Shown here piece by piece: positions 42,274-49,439 of a DNA stretch of 49,979 nucleotides. The DNA is from JBCBEX01 sp039177895 (GTDB taxonomy: Bacteria > Bacteroidota > Rhodothermia > Rhodothermales > Rubricoccaceae), in contig JBCDFO010000003.1 of NCBI GenBank assembly GCA_039177895.1, positions 1 to 49,979 on the forward strand. Reading direction: 5' to 3'. The position numbers and the translations under genes were made by a program. Position 1 is the first letter of the stretch. Each line of letters opens with the position of its first letter. The notes below the pieces were generated by a model. That model worked only from the letters and a program-made list of their open reading frames with translations, was not told the origin of the DNA and searched no databases.

Positions 42274-42496
42274 GTTTGTGCTCGTTTCCGACGGCTCTGT
42301 CACACCGGCACGGTTCATGCCGAGGTACTGAGCCCCCTGTTCTTTTCAGACCCTCTACCAATTCCACCCTTGTGCATGCAGGGGTGGGGCGCCGCCCTTA
42401 ATGACCAACTTGCCCGGGCGCCCTTAATGTCAGCCGATGCAGTAATGCTAACGTGAAGAGCTAAAGCGGTCCACTTACGCACGCGCGTGCGCTAGC

Positions 42497-42535
42497 AAGC
42501 CCGCTTTGGCCTCTTGAGAGCCGAAGCGGGCTTTC
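42497..42535. terminator. Second strong hairpin terminator
   Basis: AAGCCCGCTT (42497-42506) pairs with AAGCGGGCTT (42524-42533). An inner GGC/GCC extends the stem around a loop. A-rich and T-rich flanks on both sides allow termination in either direction. It isolates the operon from the small zinc-ribbon gene. Confidence 0.7.
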
Positions 42536-42588
42536 CTGTTCGCGTCGTCTCGATCGACATCGATCCCACTCAATGAGCCTAAATCGCC

Positions 42589-42816
42589 ATGAAACCCCGA
42601 GGTGAAGACCCTGAAATGCGTCGGTTCCTACGTGAGGTGCCCAAGCCTGTGTACGGTCGCCGGAAGGGGACCCGAGCCCAGAGGCACGAGAACGGGCTGA
42701 AGCCGGTCCGCTACCGCTGCCCAGAGTGCCGCCTGGACATTTATGCCGTGCGAGGGCTGGACATCCGGTGTGGGTGGTGTACGTCGAGGCCTCGGTTTGT
42801 CCGCGCTGACGACTAA
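42589..42816 (+). CDS. Small zinc-ribbon protein, 75 aa
   Basis: The 75-residue protein has a basic N-terminus (PVYGRRKGTRAQRH) and a four-cysteine ribbon, YRCPECRLDIYAV followed by IRCGWCTSRP, that is two CxxC pairs 15 residues apart. Such small ribbons bind zinc and often nucleic acid or a partner protein. No named family was recognised. It stands alone between two strong terminators and an unassigned 519-bp stretch. Confidence 0.6.
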   Translation: MKPRGEDPEMRRFLREVPKPVYGRRKGTRAQRHENGLKPVRYRCPECRLDIYAVRGLDIRCGWCTSRPRFVRADD

Positions 42817-43335
42817 ACCGATCCCTGGATCACGATACAGTCCCTAGCACGACTGATACCAGCAATATCAAGCGTAGCTCTCAGGACTGAACGATGCAAC
42901 GATCCACTTCCCCAGAGCATCTGCTACACCCTTACGGACGTGGCTTCCACGCTGCCAGTGGTAGTCTGATCAAACTCCGAGCACACTCTCTTCGTGCTCA
43001 CCTCTACCTCTCCACGATCACCGCGATTTGTCTTCTCTCCCTTGCGTTTCTGCGCTCGGCCGTTGTGTTGCTCGCATTCATTCTCACGGCTGCTGGAGCA
43101 CCGCCCGCCACGCGGTCGCCCTATGCGGCCCTCTTCACCTTCGATGCCGTCGCACTCAAACATTCGTTGTTATTCTCATTTGAGGTCGTTTTTGAGAGGA
43201 GCTGGGCGCGTAGACAAATCGTCTCCAAACCGGTCTCGATTCTCTCTCACAACTCATTCTCATATTCTGGCTCTTGTATCTTGCTGCTTCAGGGGTTTTT
43301 GAGATCATCGTCCGCCTCCAAACCGGTTTCCCGCC
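42817..43335. other. 519-bp stretch without a supported gene
   Basis: A plus-strand frame (42894-43370) has a hydrophobic middle part that could be mistaken for a membrane protein, but it overlaps the recombinase start, has a poor N-terminus and was not accepted. The stretch carries two of the AAACCGG palindromes (43226-43237 and 43318-43331). The second lies directly before the recombinase start. Confidence 0.4.
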
Positions 43336-44010
43336 ATGCTCGTCGGCTACGCCCGCGTCTCTACCGCTGATCAGTCTCTCGATCCGCAACTCGATGCCCT
43401 TCGCGAAGCCGGGTGCGAGCGTCTATATCACGACCAGGCTTCCGGGGCAAAGACGGATCGGCCCGGCCTCGATGAGGCCCTGAAGTATGCCCGGCCCGGC
43501 GATACGCTCGTCGTCTGGCGGCTCGACCGGTTTGGGCGCTCCCTGAAGGACTTAGTTGCCCGCATGGACGACCTCCACGAGCGTGGGGTCGGTTTCCGCT
43601 CGCTTACCGAGGGCATCGACACGACCTCAGCAGCCGGAAAACTCGTCTTTCACGTCTTCGGGGCCCTCGCCGAATTCGAGCGCGAGTTGATCCGAGAGCG
43701 CACGATGGCCGGGTTGAAGGCAGCGCGGGCGCGAGGTCGCAAGGGAGGACGGCCTCGCAAGCTCGACGGACGCAAGCTCGAACTTGCTTCGAAGCTCATG
43801 GCCGACCCCGAGGTATCCGTCGCTGAAGTATGCGAGGCCGTAGGCGTCTCACCCGCCACGCTCTACCGGTACGTGGGGCCCGACGGAAGCGTCCGCCGCA
43901 AAGACTTGCTTCCTGGTGAGAAACAGGTGCAGGTCGAGATTGCTCGGCCCCTTACTCTGAAGGAGCCGATAGTCGTTGCTGTGCCTACCAAGAGCCATGG
44001 AGCAGGTTAA
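43336..44010 (+). CDS. Serine recombinase (resolvase/invertase family)
   Basis: The 224-residue protein has the catalytic domain of small serine recombinases: GYARVSTADQSLDPQLDAL (Arg7, Ser9), YHDQASGAKTDRPGL, VWRLDRFGRSLKDL, TSAAGKLVFHVFGALAEFER and IRERTMAGL. A C-terminal HTH is present (SVAEVCEAVGVSPATLYRYV). A further 40-residue tail after the HTH is longer than usual. It catalyses DNA inversion or resolution through a Ser-DNA link. No Tn3 transposase is nearby. Palindromic AAACCGG repeats around it could be its crossover or binding sites. Confidence 0.93.
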   Translation: MLVGYARVSTADQSLDPQLDALREAGCERLYHDQASGAKTDRPGLDEALKYARPGDTLVVWRLDRFGRSLKDLVARMDDLHERGVGFRSLTEGIDTTSAAGKLVFHVFGALAEFERELIRERTMAGLKAARARGRKGGRPRKLDGRKLELASKLMADPEVSVAEVCEAVGVSPATLYRYVGPDGSVRRKDLLPGEKQVQVEIARPLTLKEPIVVAVPTKSHGAG

Positions 44011-44300
44011 CGTAGCCGGTTCCAACGCGCGACGGGGCGCTGGGTAGGGCGAAACGTGCCTCGAAACCGGCTCATCGGGGGCGCGCCCAATGCGAAGCCG
44101 GTTTTGTAGGCTACTGAGCAAACACCCCTTCGAAACCGGTTTCGAGCGGGCATTTCGCCTCAGATAAGCACCTGGAGACGGAGTTTGGTCCTTGAAATCG
44201 ACTTGGACGTCGTGGCGAGTTGAGTAGATGGAGCAACGGAGTCCAGGTTCCACCTGGTATTTCTCGCGGGAGCCAACGAGTATGCTCAAAGCCAGAGGTT
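44011..44300. other. Gap holding three palindromes and no toxin gene
   Basis: This is where a PIN toxin would be expected downstream of the DUF6364-like antitoxin, but no frame resembles one. Three of the palindromic repeats lie here. Confidence 0.5.
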
Positions 44301-44609
44301 TCAGTCGTGCTTCTCGGCGAGGAAGCGCCGGTAAACATCCCGTCCAAGGACGACATCGGGTTCGGAGACGCCGTTGGGATCAGGTCGCTGCAACAGGGCG
44401 CGTACCCGAGGAGCAAGCTCGGCCATCCAGTCATCTTGGTCTGCCAGGCCGGAGCGGGCTTGTCGCTCCTCGAAACCGGCTTCGAGGGCAATCAACGCGG
44501 CGAAGAGGTCAGCAGTGACCTGCGAGAGGGAGGTACCCCGGGCACGGGCGTAGGCCTTAGCGCGAGCGATGAGAACCTCATCGAGCTGGAGTGTGAGCTT
44601 GGCAGCCAT
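44301..44609 (-). CDS. DUF6364-like ribbon-helix-helix antitoxin, orphan
   Basis: The 102-residue protein starts MAAKLTLQLDEVLIARAKAY (a second Met two codons upstream is possible). The N-terminal strand and two helices (ARGTSLSQVTADLFAAL) form a ribbon-helix-helix fold. The C-terminus DVYRRFLAEKHD matches the toxin-binding tail of the DUF6364 antitoxin family. Such genes are normally followed by a PIN-domain toxin, but none follows here. The palindrome at 44470-44486 is read through as EAGFEER in a loop region, so it was probably inserted in frame. The 10-bp repeat array lies upstream. Confidence 0.7.
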   Translation of the reverse strand: MAAKLTLQLDEVLIARAKAYARARGTSLSQVTADLFAALIALEAGFEERQARSGLADQDDWMAELAPRVRALLQRPDPNGVSEPDVVLGRDVYRRFLAEKHD

Positions 44610-44710
44610 GGTCACATTGGATGGCTTTCAGATCTAGAGAAATGCACGTCTACACCGGGTATACTGATTCTGGGTGCGCTGCGTGGAGGCCTCACTGCCA
44701 GTGACTGGCT

Positions 44711-44790
44711 TTGGTAGACAAGGGTAGATACCTCTAGACATCGCTAGACGCGTCTAGACGGTACTAGACGTGGCTGGACGGGAGTAAACG
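44711..44790. repeat. Eight-unit 10-bp array, NNNNTAGACG
   Basis: From 44711 to 44790 each 10-base unit ends in the same hexamer: TAGACA, TAGATA, TAGACA, TAGACG, TAGACG, TAGACG, TGGACG, TAAACG. The first four bases of each unit vary. Units lie on one face of the helix at roughly one per turn. The array lies about 100 bp upstream of the ribbon-helix-helix antitoxin gene on its promoter side. Ribbon-helix-helix repressors of the Arc type recognise TAGA half-sites, so it is probably an operator array. The rest of 44616-44981 has no gene. Confidence 0.75.
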
Positions 44791-44981
44791 GGGTGAGTGC
44801 AAATAGCCATGGCCATTGCCCAACCATCCAAGCCGGTTTCGTAGACCGAGCGACGCGGTTTCAGAGGGCCAGTCTCGACCCATGGGAATCCGAACTCTAT
44901 CCAGAGAGCGTCACTTGAGTCCGGCCATCCTGGTGGAAGGCTCTTCACGCAGAAGGCGACGAATTCACAAGTCGGACGGGC

Positions 44982-45485
44982 TCACTCGCCGGCGAGAGCT
45001 AGCACGCGTGCGATGAGCTTTGGGGCGAGATGCATACCCGCGTCGCGCATTTTCTCCAGCGTTGGCTGCACCTCGCTGAGATGCCCAGCCTTCTTGCCTT
45101 CGAGAATAACGCGTAGCGTTCCCCATACAGTCAGGCCAGCGCTTGCTGCGACCCGGCGTGCAAGCTGGTCATCAAGAAGCGCGACGATCTCACCTCGTAC
45201 CCGCTGGTCCTCGACATCTCGTGCAATCGACATGACAGCGAGTTCACCCACACCGAGGTCTCTTGCGAGCCACGCTGGTAGCGGGGTGGCGTCAGGCATC
45301 ACCTGGTAGTCCGGGAGTTGCTGTGCGAACTCGACCGCTGGATAACCGACTTTGATACCCTCTTCGATTTCAGTCAAAACGGCCTCTGGCACCCATACCT
45401 CATCGAAGAGCAGCGTGAGTAGACGCAGTTGCTTGGCGACAGAGAGGAAGATCAGCGGCGAGGTGTCGCAGACGACGAGGCGCAC
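44982..45485 (-). CDS. DUF3368 PIN-like toxin
   Basis: The 167-residue protein has a PIN-type nuclease layout: VVCDTSPLIFLSVAKQLRLL (first Asp), VPEAVLTEIEEGI (Glu), LGVGELAVMSIAR (Glu) and GEIVALLDDQLARRVAAS (Asp pair). LTVWGTLRVILEGKKAGHLSE then gives the DUF3368 tail. PIN toxins cleave RNA. It lies 79 bp downstream of the UPF0175 gene on the same strand, the usual toxin-antitoxin order for this pair. Confidence 0.88.
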   Translation of the reverse strand: MRLVVCDTSPLIFLSVAKQLRLLTLLFDEVWVPEAVLTEIEEGIKVGYPAVEFAQQLPDYQVMPDATPLPAWLARDLGVGELAVMSIARDVEDQRVRGEIVALLDDQLARRVAASAGLTVWGTLRVILEGKKAGHLSEVQPTLEKMRDAGMHLAPKLIARVLALAGE

Positions 45486-45564
45486 GTCGAGGAAAGCGGT
45501 TGGGTTGAGAGGCTAGCAGGGGAGCCCACTCTCATAAAGCGCGTGGGCTACGCTCTGTAAGGAT

Positions 45565-45846
45565 CTAGGCTGCTCGTGGCCCAGCGAAGTGACCGGCCTC
45601 AAAGTTTGCTTCAAGGTCTTCGACCTCCGCCTCGAACGGAGTGACCCGGTAGCGTCCGAGTTCGTGCAGAAACGCGACTCGAGAGACACCGGCTAGCGCT
45701 GCTGCCCGGCCCGACGACAACCTTCCGAGCTCGTAAAGCTTCACGGCGGCAAGCATCGCGAGCACGTGGGCGAAGTCTTCGGCGGTTGCTTTCTCAGCGA
45801 GAAGAACTTCGTCCGGGACAGGGATGGTGACGGAATGGACAGGCAT
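45565..45846 (-). CDS. UPF0175 family antitoxin
   Basis: The 93-residue protein starts at ATG 45844-45846 (MPVHSVTIPVPDEVLLAEK). The open frame extends upstream to 46089, but that part is not like the family. It shows AAVKLYELGRLSSGRAAALAGVSRVAFLHELGRY, the helical DNA-binding part of UPF0175, and an acidic C-terminus (EVEDLEANFEAG) typical of toxin-binding regions. It is partner to the DUF3368 PIN toxin downstream. Confidence 0.87.
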   Translation of the reverse strand: MPVHSVTIPVPDEVLLAEKATAEDFAHVLAMLAAVKLYELGRLSSGRAAALAGVSRVAFLHELGRYRVTPFEAEVEDLEANFEAGHFAGPRAA

Positions 45847-46146
45847 CGGATTACCGGGCTTTCCTGGCTGTAAATCGATGGACAGGCAACAGAACGTCTT
45901 CGTAGTCGAGAAAGATCGGTACCGCATTGCGAGATAGCGCTCAACTCGGCATAGACTCGCTGACCGACTTCGCATCGAAGGCGAGCCGGTACACTTTTCG
46001 AGCCGAGAAACAGACAGCCGTAGCGAGACTTTGCCAAGCAACTCGGCGGTCACATGCCGCTCTCCGGTCATCGATTGGTTGTTACTCAAGTTGTAACAAA
46101 AATATCAAAAAGTGGCATTTGAGTCGATTATAGATCGATTTTCCGA
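45847..46146. other. Non-coding stretch next to attR
   Basis: No supported gene. The last 60 bases (from about 46083) are AT-rich, with TTGTTACTCAAGTTGTAACA forming a TGTTAC/GTAACA-like inverted repeat, and could hold integrase or excisionase arm sites. The UPF0175 promoter should lie near 45850-45950. Confidence 0.4.
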
Positions 46147-46192
46147 TGACTCTGGATCAGGAGGTTCAAGGTTCGAATCCTTGTAGGGCAAC
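46147..46192 (+). repeat. attR: 46-bp copy of the tRNA-Gln 3' part
   Basis: Identical to 11473-11518. It contains only the anticodon arm, T arm and 3' acceptor strand, so it is not a functional tRNA. It marks the right end of the island. Confidence 0.95.
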
Positions 46193-46199
46193 CTTCCGA

Positions 46200-46234
46200 G
46201 ACGCCAGCCTCCTCAAGGGGCTGGCGTCTTGCGT
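46200..46234 (+). terminator. Probable original tRNA-Gln terminator, displaced by the island
   Basis: GACGCCAGCC (46200-46209) pairs perfectly with GGCTGGCGTC (46219-46228), followed by TTGCGTTT. It lies 8 bp after attR, where the terminator of the uninterrupted tRNA gene would be expected. Confidence 0.75.
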
Positions 46235-46305
46235 TTAGCGAAATATGAACCGCCCTACGCGTCTTGCGGTCAAGCAAACAGAGTCTGCGGAAAGCGTCCC
46301 ATTCC

Positions 46306-48474
46306 CTATCGTCCGGCGAGAAGGCCCGACGGTTCGAGGTCGATGTGGAACGTTTGCGAGGCGCCGGGGGCCAGCGTGCCGATGACTAGCCGTACCGTCT
46401 CACCGTCGCCCGCGAGCGTGGCCTCGGGCGGCGGCGTGCCGACGAGTTCCGGCGTTACCTCGATGCCCGCCGCGACCTGACCCAGCGTGACGACTACGCC
46501 GAGGGCGCGTGCTGTCTCCGTTCCATCGTTGGCGACGCGCACGGTCACGCGGCGCGGGCCCACGTCCTGCACGTCGAGCGTGACGTTGCTACGGACGCGC
46601 CACCAATTGGCTACCTCGCCGGCGGTCGCAAACCACACCGCGCCATCGGAAGCGAGGGCATCCACGGTCGCGTCGAGCAGAACCTGCGCGCCAGGGCGGC
46701 GGAGGTCGTCGCCGGAGAACGTCCAGAACCCAAGGCCCCCTGCGTCGATCACGCGCTCGGCGTCCTCGCGGGCGTACTGCGCCTGGAGGCTCGCGTCGGG
46801 CAGCCGTCGCAGCGTGGCGGTCGGCGTGCGCACGGTTCGGGGCAGCCGGACGATCTCTGGCGCGTCGTCTGCATCGCTGAGCGCAACGAGTTCGGGGACG
46901 GCGCGCACATCGACGGAGTCTATGGCGACGTAGTCGAAGCCAGCCCCAGCGTAGGCTGCGTACGGATCGATGCCCGCCGCGCTTTGTCCATCGTGGGCGA
47001 AGCGGACCCCATCGGTGAGCGTGACCGTCTCGGCGAGGAGCGCGCGCTGCACGCGAAGCGCCGGCGCGTTCAGGTCGGAGGCGCGGCGCGGGCCGAGCAG
47101 CGCCATCTCGCCGTGCGCGTCGAGGCTGCGGTAGAGGTCGGCGTAGGCTTTCGCTGGTCCGGCCGCGACGAAGTAGGTCGCGGGGAGACCACGCTGTTCG
47201 AGCGTGGCGCGGAGCACGTCGAGGCCGCGTGGGTCGGTGTCAGCGCTCCCTGCGAGGACGGCGGCGGCGCGGTGCGGCGCAGGCCAGTCGGCGATCCACC
47301 CGACCGGACGACGGGCGAGCCAGGCGAAGGTGTTGTCGAAGAGGCGCGCGAGCACCTGCTGGTCGTCTGGGCCCACGCCCATCGCGGCAAGTTCGTGGCC
47401 GAGGAAGACGAAGCGGCCCGTGGCGAAGCGGCCGTAGAGCAGCCCCGCGCTCGCGGCCTGCGCCTCGCCGGGGAGCCGGTCGTCGGAGGTGTAGTCGAAC
47501 CAGCCGCCGGCCACCTGCGCGCGTGCCTCCACGGAGCGGGCACGCACGGGCGCATCGAAGCTACCGGCACGGAGTTGGTAGCCCGCCGGGAGGCCCGCCG
47601 TGATCGGGGTGCCGCCGCGCAGCGTGAAGCGCCGGAACGTCGCCGCGAGGGCGTCCGCTGCGGTAGGGTCGCCGCCGAGCCAGGTGTAGTAGGTCACCGT
47701 CGTCTGGCCCGGCCCCGCCGCCTCCGCCAGCGCGAACGCAGCGGCCGGACGCGGCGCGTCGAGGTTGTCGATCCAGGTGTAGCCGCCGAGCGCGACGACG
47801 CCCTCAGCCTCAGCCGCCGCAGCTTCGACGTTGCGTGCAGCCTGGGTCGGCGTGATCGTGCCGGGATCGACGGCGTAGTCGGGGAGGTAGAGGCCGTCCG
47901 GGACGGTGCCCGCCACCGTGCTCTGCGAGACGCGGTAGCCCGCGCCGCCGGGCTCCACGAAGCCCTCGAACTGCGCGCCTGCGATCTCTTCGAGGAAGGC
48001 GTGCCCGCGCCAGGAGCCATCGGGGCGGTAGACGCCCGGCGTCCACGTCGCGAGGACGCCCTTGCCCGCACGGAGGAACGTCTTGATCTGGTCGAGTTGC
48101 GCGTCCGAGAGCGCCTGCGCGGCGGGGAGCACGAGGATATCGTAGTCCGCCAAGTCGCCTGCTTCGAGGTCTGCGTCGGTGATCTCGCCGAACGCAACCT
48201 GCCGGTTGAGGAGGTACGCCCGCCAGTCGTTCACCGTCGAGGCCAGCCAGGCCGCATCGACGCCGAGGCCCTCGACGGCGCGGGCGCGGTTGACCTGTGC
48301 GGTGTAGTCGCTGTGCAGGAGCGCGACGCGGCCCCGCTCTTTGTCGGCATCGCGGACGGTGCTCCACGAGAGCGCGCCGAAGCTCGTCTGGAGGAGCACG
48401 ACGTAGATCCACACCGCGCCGCCGAGCAGCCCGAGCACGAGCGCGAGAACCCCAAACGTGTGGAGGCGGGACAT
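46306..48474 (-). CDS. Membrane-anchored envelope protein with amidotransferase-like and deacetylase-like regions
   Basis: The 722-residue protein begins with one membrane anchor (TFGVLALVLGLLGGAVWIYVV). Residues about 60-165 (LADYDILVLPAAQALSDAQL, AGKGVLATWTPGVYRP) resemble a GATase1-like or beta-galactosidase-trimer domain. Residues about 400-580 (HRAAAVLAGSADTDPRGL, TYFVAAGPAKAYADLYRS, MALLGPRRASDLN) resemble a NodB polysaccharide deacetylase in layout, but the usual metal-binding His residues are not evident, so catalysis is doubtful. The C-terminus is an immunoglobulin-like domain (RVTVRVANDGTETARALGV). With the glycosyltransferase upstream, a role in exopolysaccharide secretion is likely. 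Confidence 0.65.
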   Translation of the reverse strand: MSRLHTFGVLALVLGLLGGAVWIYVVLLQTSFGALSWSTVRDADKERGRVALLHSDYTAQVNRARAVEGLGVDAAWLASTVNDWRAYLLNRQVAFGEITDADLEAGDLADYDILVLPAAQALSDAQLDQIKTFLRAGKGVLATWTPGVYRPDGSWRGHAFLEEIAGAQFEGFVEPGGAGYRVSQSTVAGTVPDGLYLPDYAVDPGTITPTQAARNVEAAAAEAEGVVALGGYTWIDNLDAPRPAAAFALAEAAGPGQTTVTYYTWLGGDPTAADALAATFRRFTLRGGTPITAGLPAGYQLRAGSFDAPVRARSVEARAQVAGGWFDYTSDDRLPGEAQAASAGLLYGRFATGRFVFLGHELAAMGVGPDDQQVLARLFDNTFAWLARRPVGWIADWPAPHRAAAVLAGSADTDPRGLDVLRATLEQRGLPATYFVAAGPAKAYADLYRSLDAHGEMALLGPRRASDLNAPALRVQRALLAETVTLTDGVRFAHDGQSAAGIDPYAAYAGAGFDYVAIDSVDVRAVPELVALSDADDAPEIVRLPRTVRTPTATLRRLPDASLQAQYAREDAERVIDAGGLGFWTFSGDDLRRPGAQVLLDATVDALASDGAVWFATAGEVANWWRVRSNVTLDVQDVGPRRVTVRVANDGTETARALGVVVTLGQVAAGIEVTPELVGTPPPEATLAGDGETVRLVIGTLAPGASQTFHIDLEPSGLLAGR

Positions 48475-48510
48475 GGGCGGCGGGACCTCGTCAGCGGCGG
48501 TGAACGACGG

Positions 48511-49275
48511 CTACTCCCACGCCGCCGAGTTCGGGGACGACGGCTTCTGCCCAGACGGCTCCTCGAACAGGGTATCGAGTTCGTCGGCGAGGCGGAGCAG
48601 CTCTTCGTAGTCCCCGGGCGCAGCCCCATCACCCTGGGCGGCAGCGGGAGGCGGTGCCGCAGGCGCGAGCGGCGGGCGCGGCATCGGGCGGTCGGCCGAG
48701 ACCGACGGCTTCGCGGTTGGTCGCGGTGCCGGATGTGGAGGGCGGGACGGGCGAGGCGCTGGCGCGGCGGATGGTGGCGTGTGCGGTGCAGGGCGTGGTG
48801 CTACCGATGGCGTAGGGGACGAGGCGTCCAAGGGCGTCTCCTCCGCATCGAAGAAGCCTGCGAGGTCGCTCGCCCGCAGCGGCGTCACGTCCTCGAAGGT
48901 CGCCTCTTCCCAGATGGGCTCGGGCGCAGCGGACGGTGCCGCAGGCGGCGGCGTTTCGGGAGCCGACCAGCCCGTTTCAGCAGGCGCAGGCGGCGTGGCA
49001 GCTTGAGCGGGGGGCGGCAGCGCGGCGGCTTGCTGCTGCTGGAGCCCGGCGGCGGCGAGGCGGAGCAGTTCCTGAAGCTGAGCGGCCTGCTCGTCGCCTG
49101 CCGTGGCGGGCGCGGTGAGCAGGAGCGGCTGCGGCGGTGCCGTGGGCGGCGGCGCGGGCGCACCACGGCCCTGCCGTTCGCGCACCTTGTAGAGCACGTA
49201 GGCCGCCACCGCGAGGATCAACGTCGCGATGGTCCCGACGAGGATGATCGTGGAAAGAATGGGAAGCAGCTCCAT
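48511..49275 (-). CDS. Proline/alanine-rich single-pass membrane protein
   Basis: The 254-residue protein has one N-terminal membrane segment (STIILVGTIATLILAVAAYVLY) and a charged KVRERQG stretch. A long low-complexity Pro/Ala-rich region is interrupted by a short helical segment (EQAAQLQELLRLAAAGL). The C-terminal helix (DYEELLRLADELDTLFEE) may be a protein-protein contact. No family is recognised. It lies between the glycosyltransferase and the deacetylase-like gene on the same strand and may scaffold that complex. Low complexity makes the exact residues of little diagnostic value. Confidence 0.6.
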   Translation of the reverse strand: MELLPILSTIILVGTIATLILAVAAYVLYKVRERQGRGAPAPPPTAPPQPLLLTAPATAGDEQAAQLQELLRLAAAGLQQQQAAALPPPAQAATPPAPAETGWSAPETPPPAAPSAAPEPIWEEATFEDVTPLRASDLAGFFDAEETPLDASSPTPSVAPRPAPHTPPSAAPAPRPSRPPHPAPRPTAKPSVSADRPMPRPPLAPAAPPPAAAQGDGAAPGDYEELLRLADELDTLFEEPSGQKPSSPNSAAWE

Positions 49276-49439
49276 CGGGGGGAGGCGAGTTGGGGCGGAG
49301 GTCGTGGGTAGTGTCGGCGCGGCGGGTCGCAGGCTTAAGCCTGCGAGTGTGGAGGTCTGGACGTGTGAAAGTGTGAACGGGGTATCGATCTACTACAGGA
49401 TGTCGCGTCCATACGTGCACACCTGCATACGTTCACACC

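Larger units (their letters stand above)
42044..42588. other. Gene-free stretch after the operon, with terminators
   Basis: No coding sequence is convincing. The region holds two strong hairpins, listed separately, and a near-direct repeat CGCCCTTAATG (near 42391) and GCGCCCTTAATG (near 42419) of unknown meaning. Confidence 0.5.
43226..44843. repeat. Dispersed GAAACCGGTTTC palindromes, seven copies
   Basis: Copies or near-copies of TCGAAACCGGTTTCGA are at 43226-43237, 43318-43331, 44061-44074, 44094-44106, 44130-44146 (full palindrome), 44470-44486 (one mismatch, inside an antitoxin gene) and 44830-44843. All lie within 1.6 kb around the serine recombinase and the antitoxin gene. None was noticed elsewhere in the window. 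They may be recombinase or repressor binding sites or a short mobile repeat. Confidence 0.65.
11473..46192. mobile_element. Integrated genomic island, tRNA-Gln-targeted
   Basis: The 34,674-bp segment from one att copy to the next is flanked by the 46-bp identical tRNA-Gln repeat and starts with a tyrosine integrase. It carries an integrase/HTH/DUF3987 module, a methyltransferase-GHKL-Z1-nuclease operon, an IS982 element, a metK-metG-liv cargo, a six-gene signalling operon, a serine recombinase and toxin-antitoxin genes. Base composition varies greatly inside, from backbone-like to clearly AT-rich (about 33-37 kb), unlike the uniformly GC-rich flanks. No conjugation or phage structural genes were seen, so it is either a satellite-like or mobilisable island, or a defence/cargo island moved by its own integrase. 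Confidence 0.9.

Noticed and set aside
42894..43370. A hydrophobic plus-strand frame that could be a membrane protein
   Set aside because: It overlaps the recombinase start, has no family similarity, and its ends are of low quality. The sequence also carries palindromic repeats.
44711..44790. The 10-bp array as a CRISPR
   Set aside because: Units are far too short, with 4-base variable parts and no cas genes.
45927..46133. A 68-codon plus-strand frame next to attR
   Set aside because: It has no family similarity and lies opposite the antitoxin promoter region.
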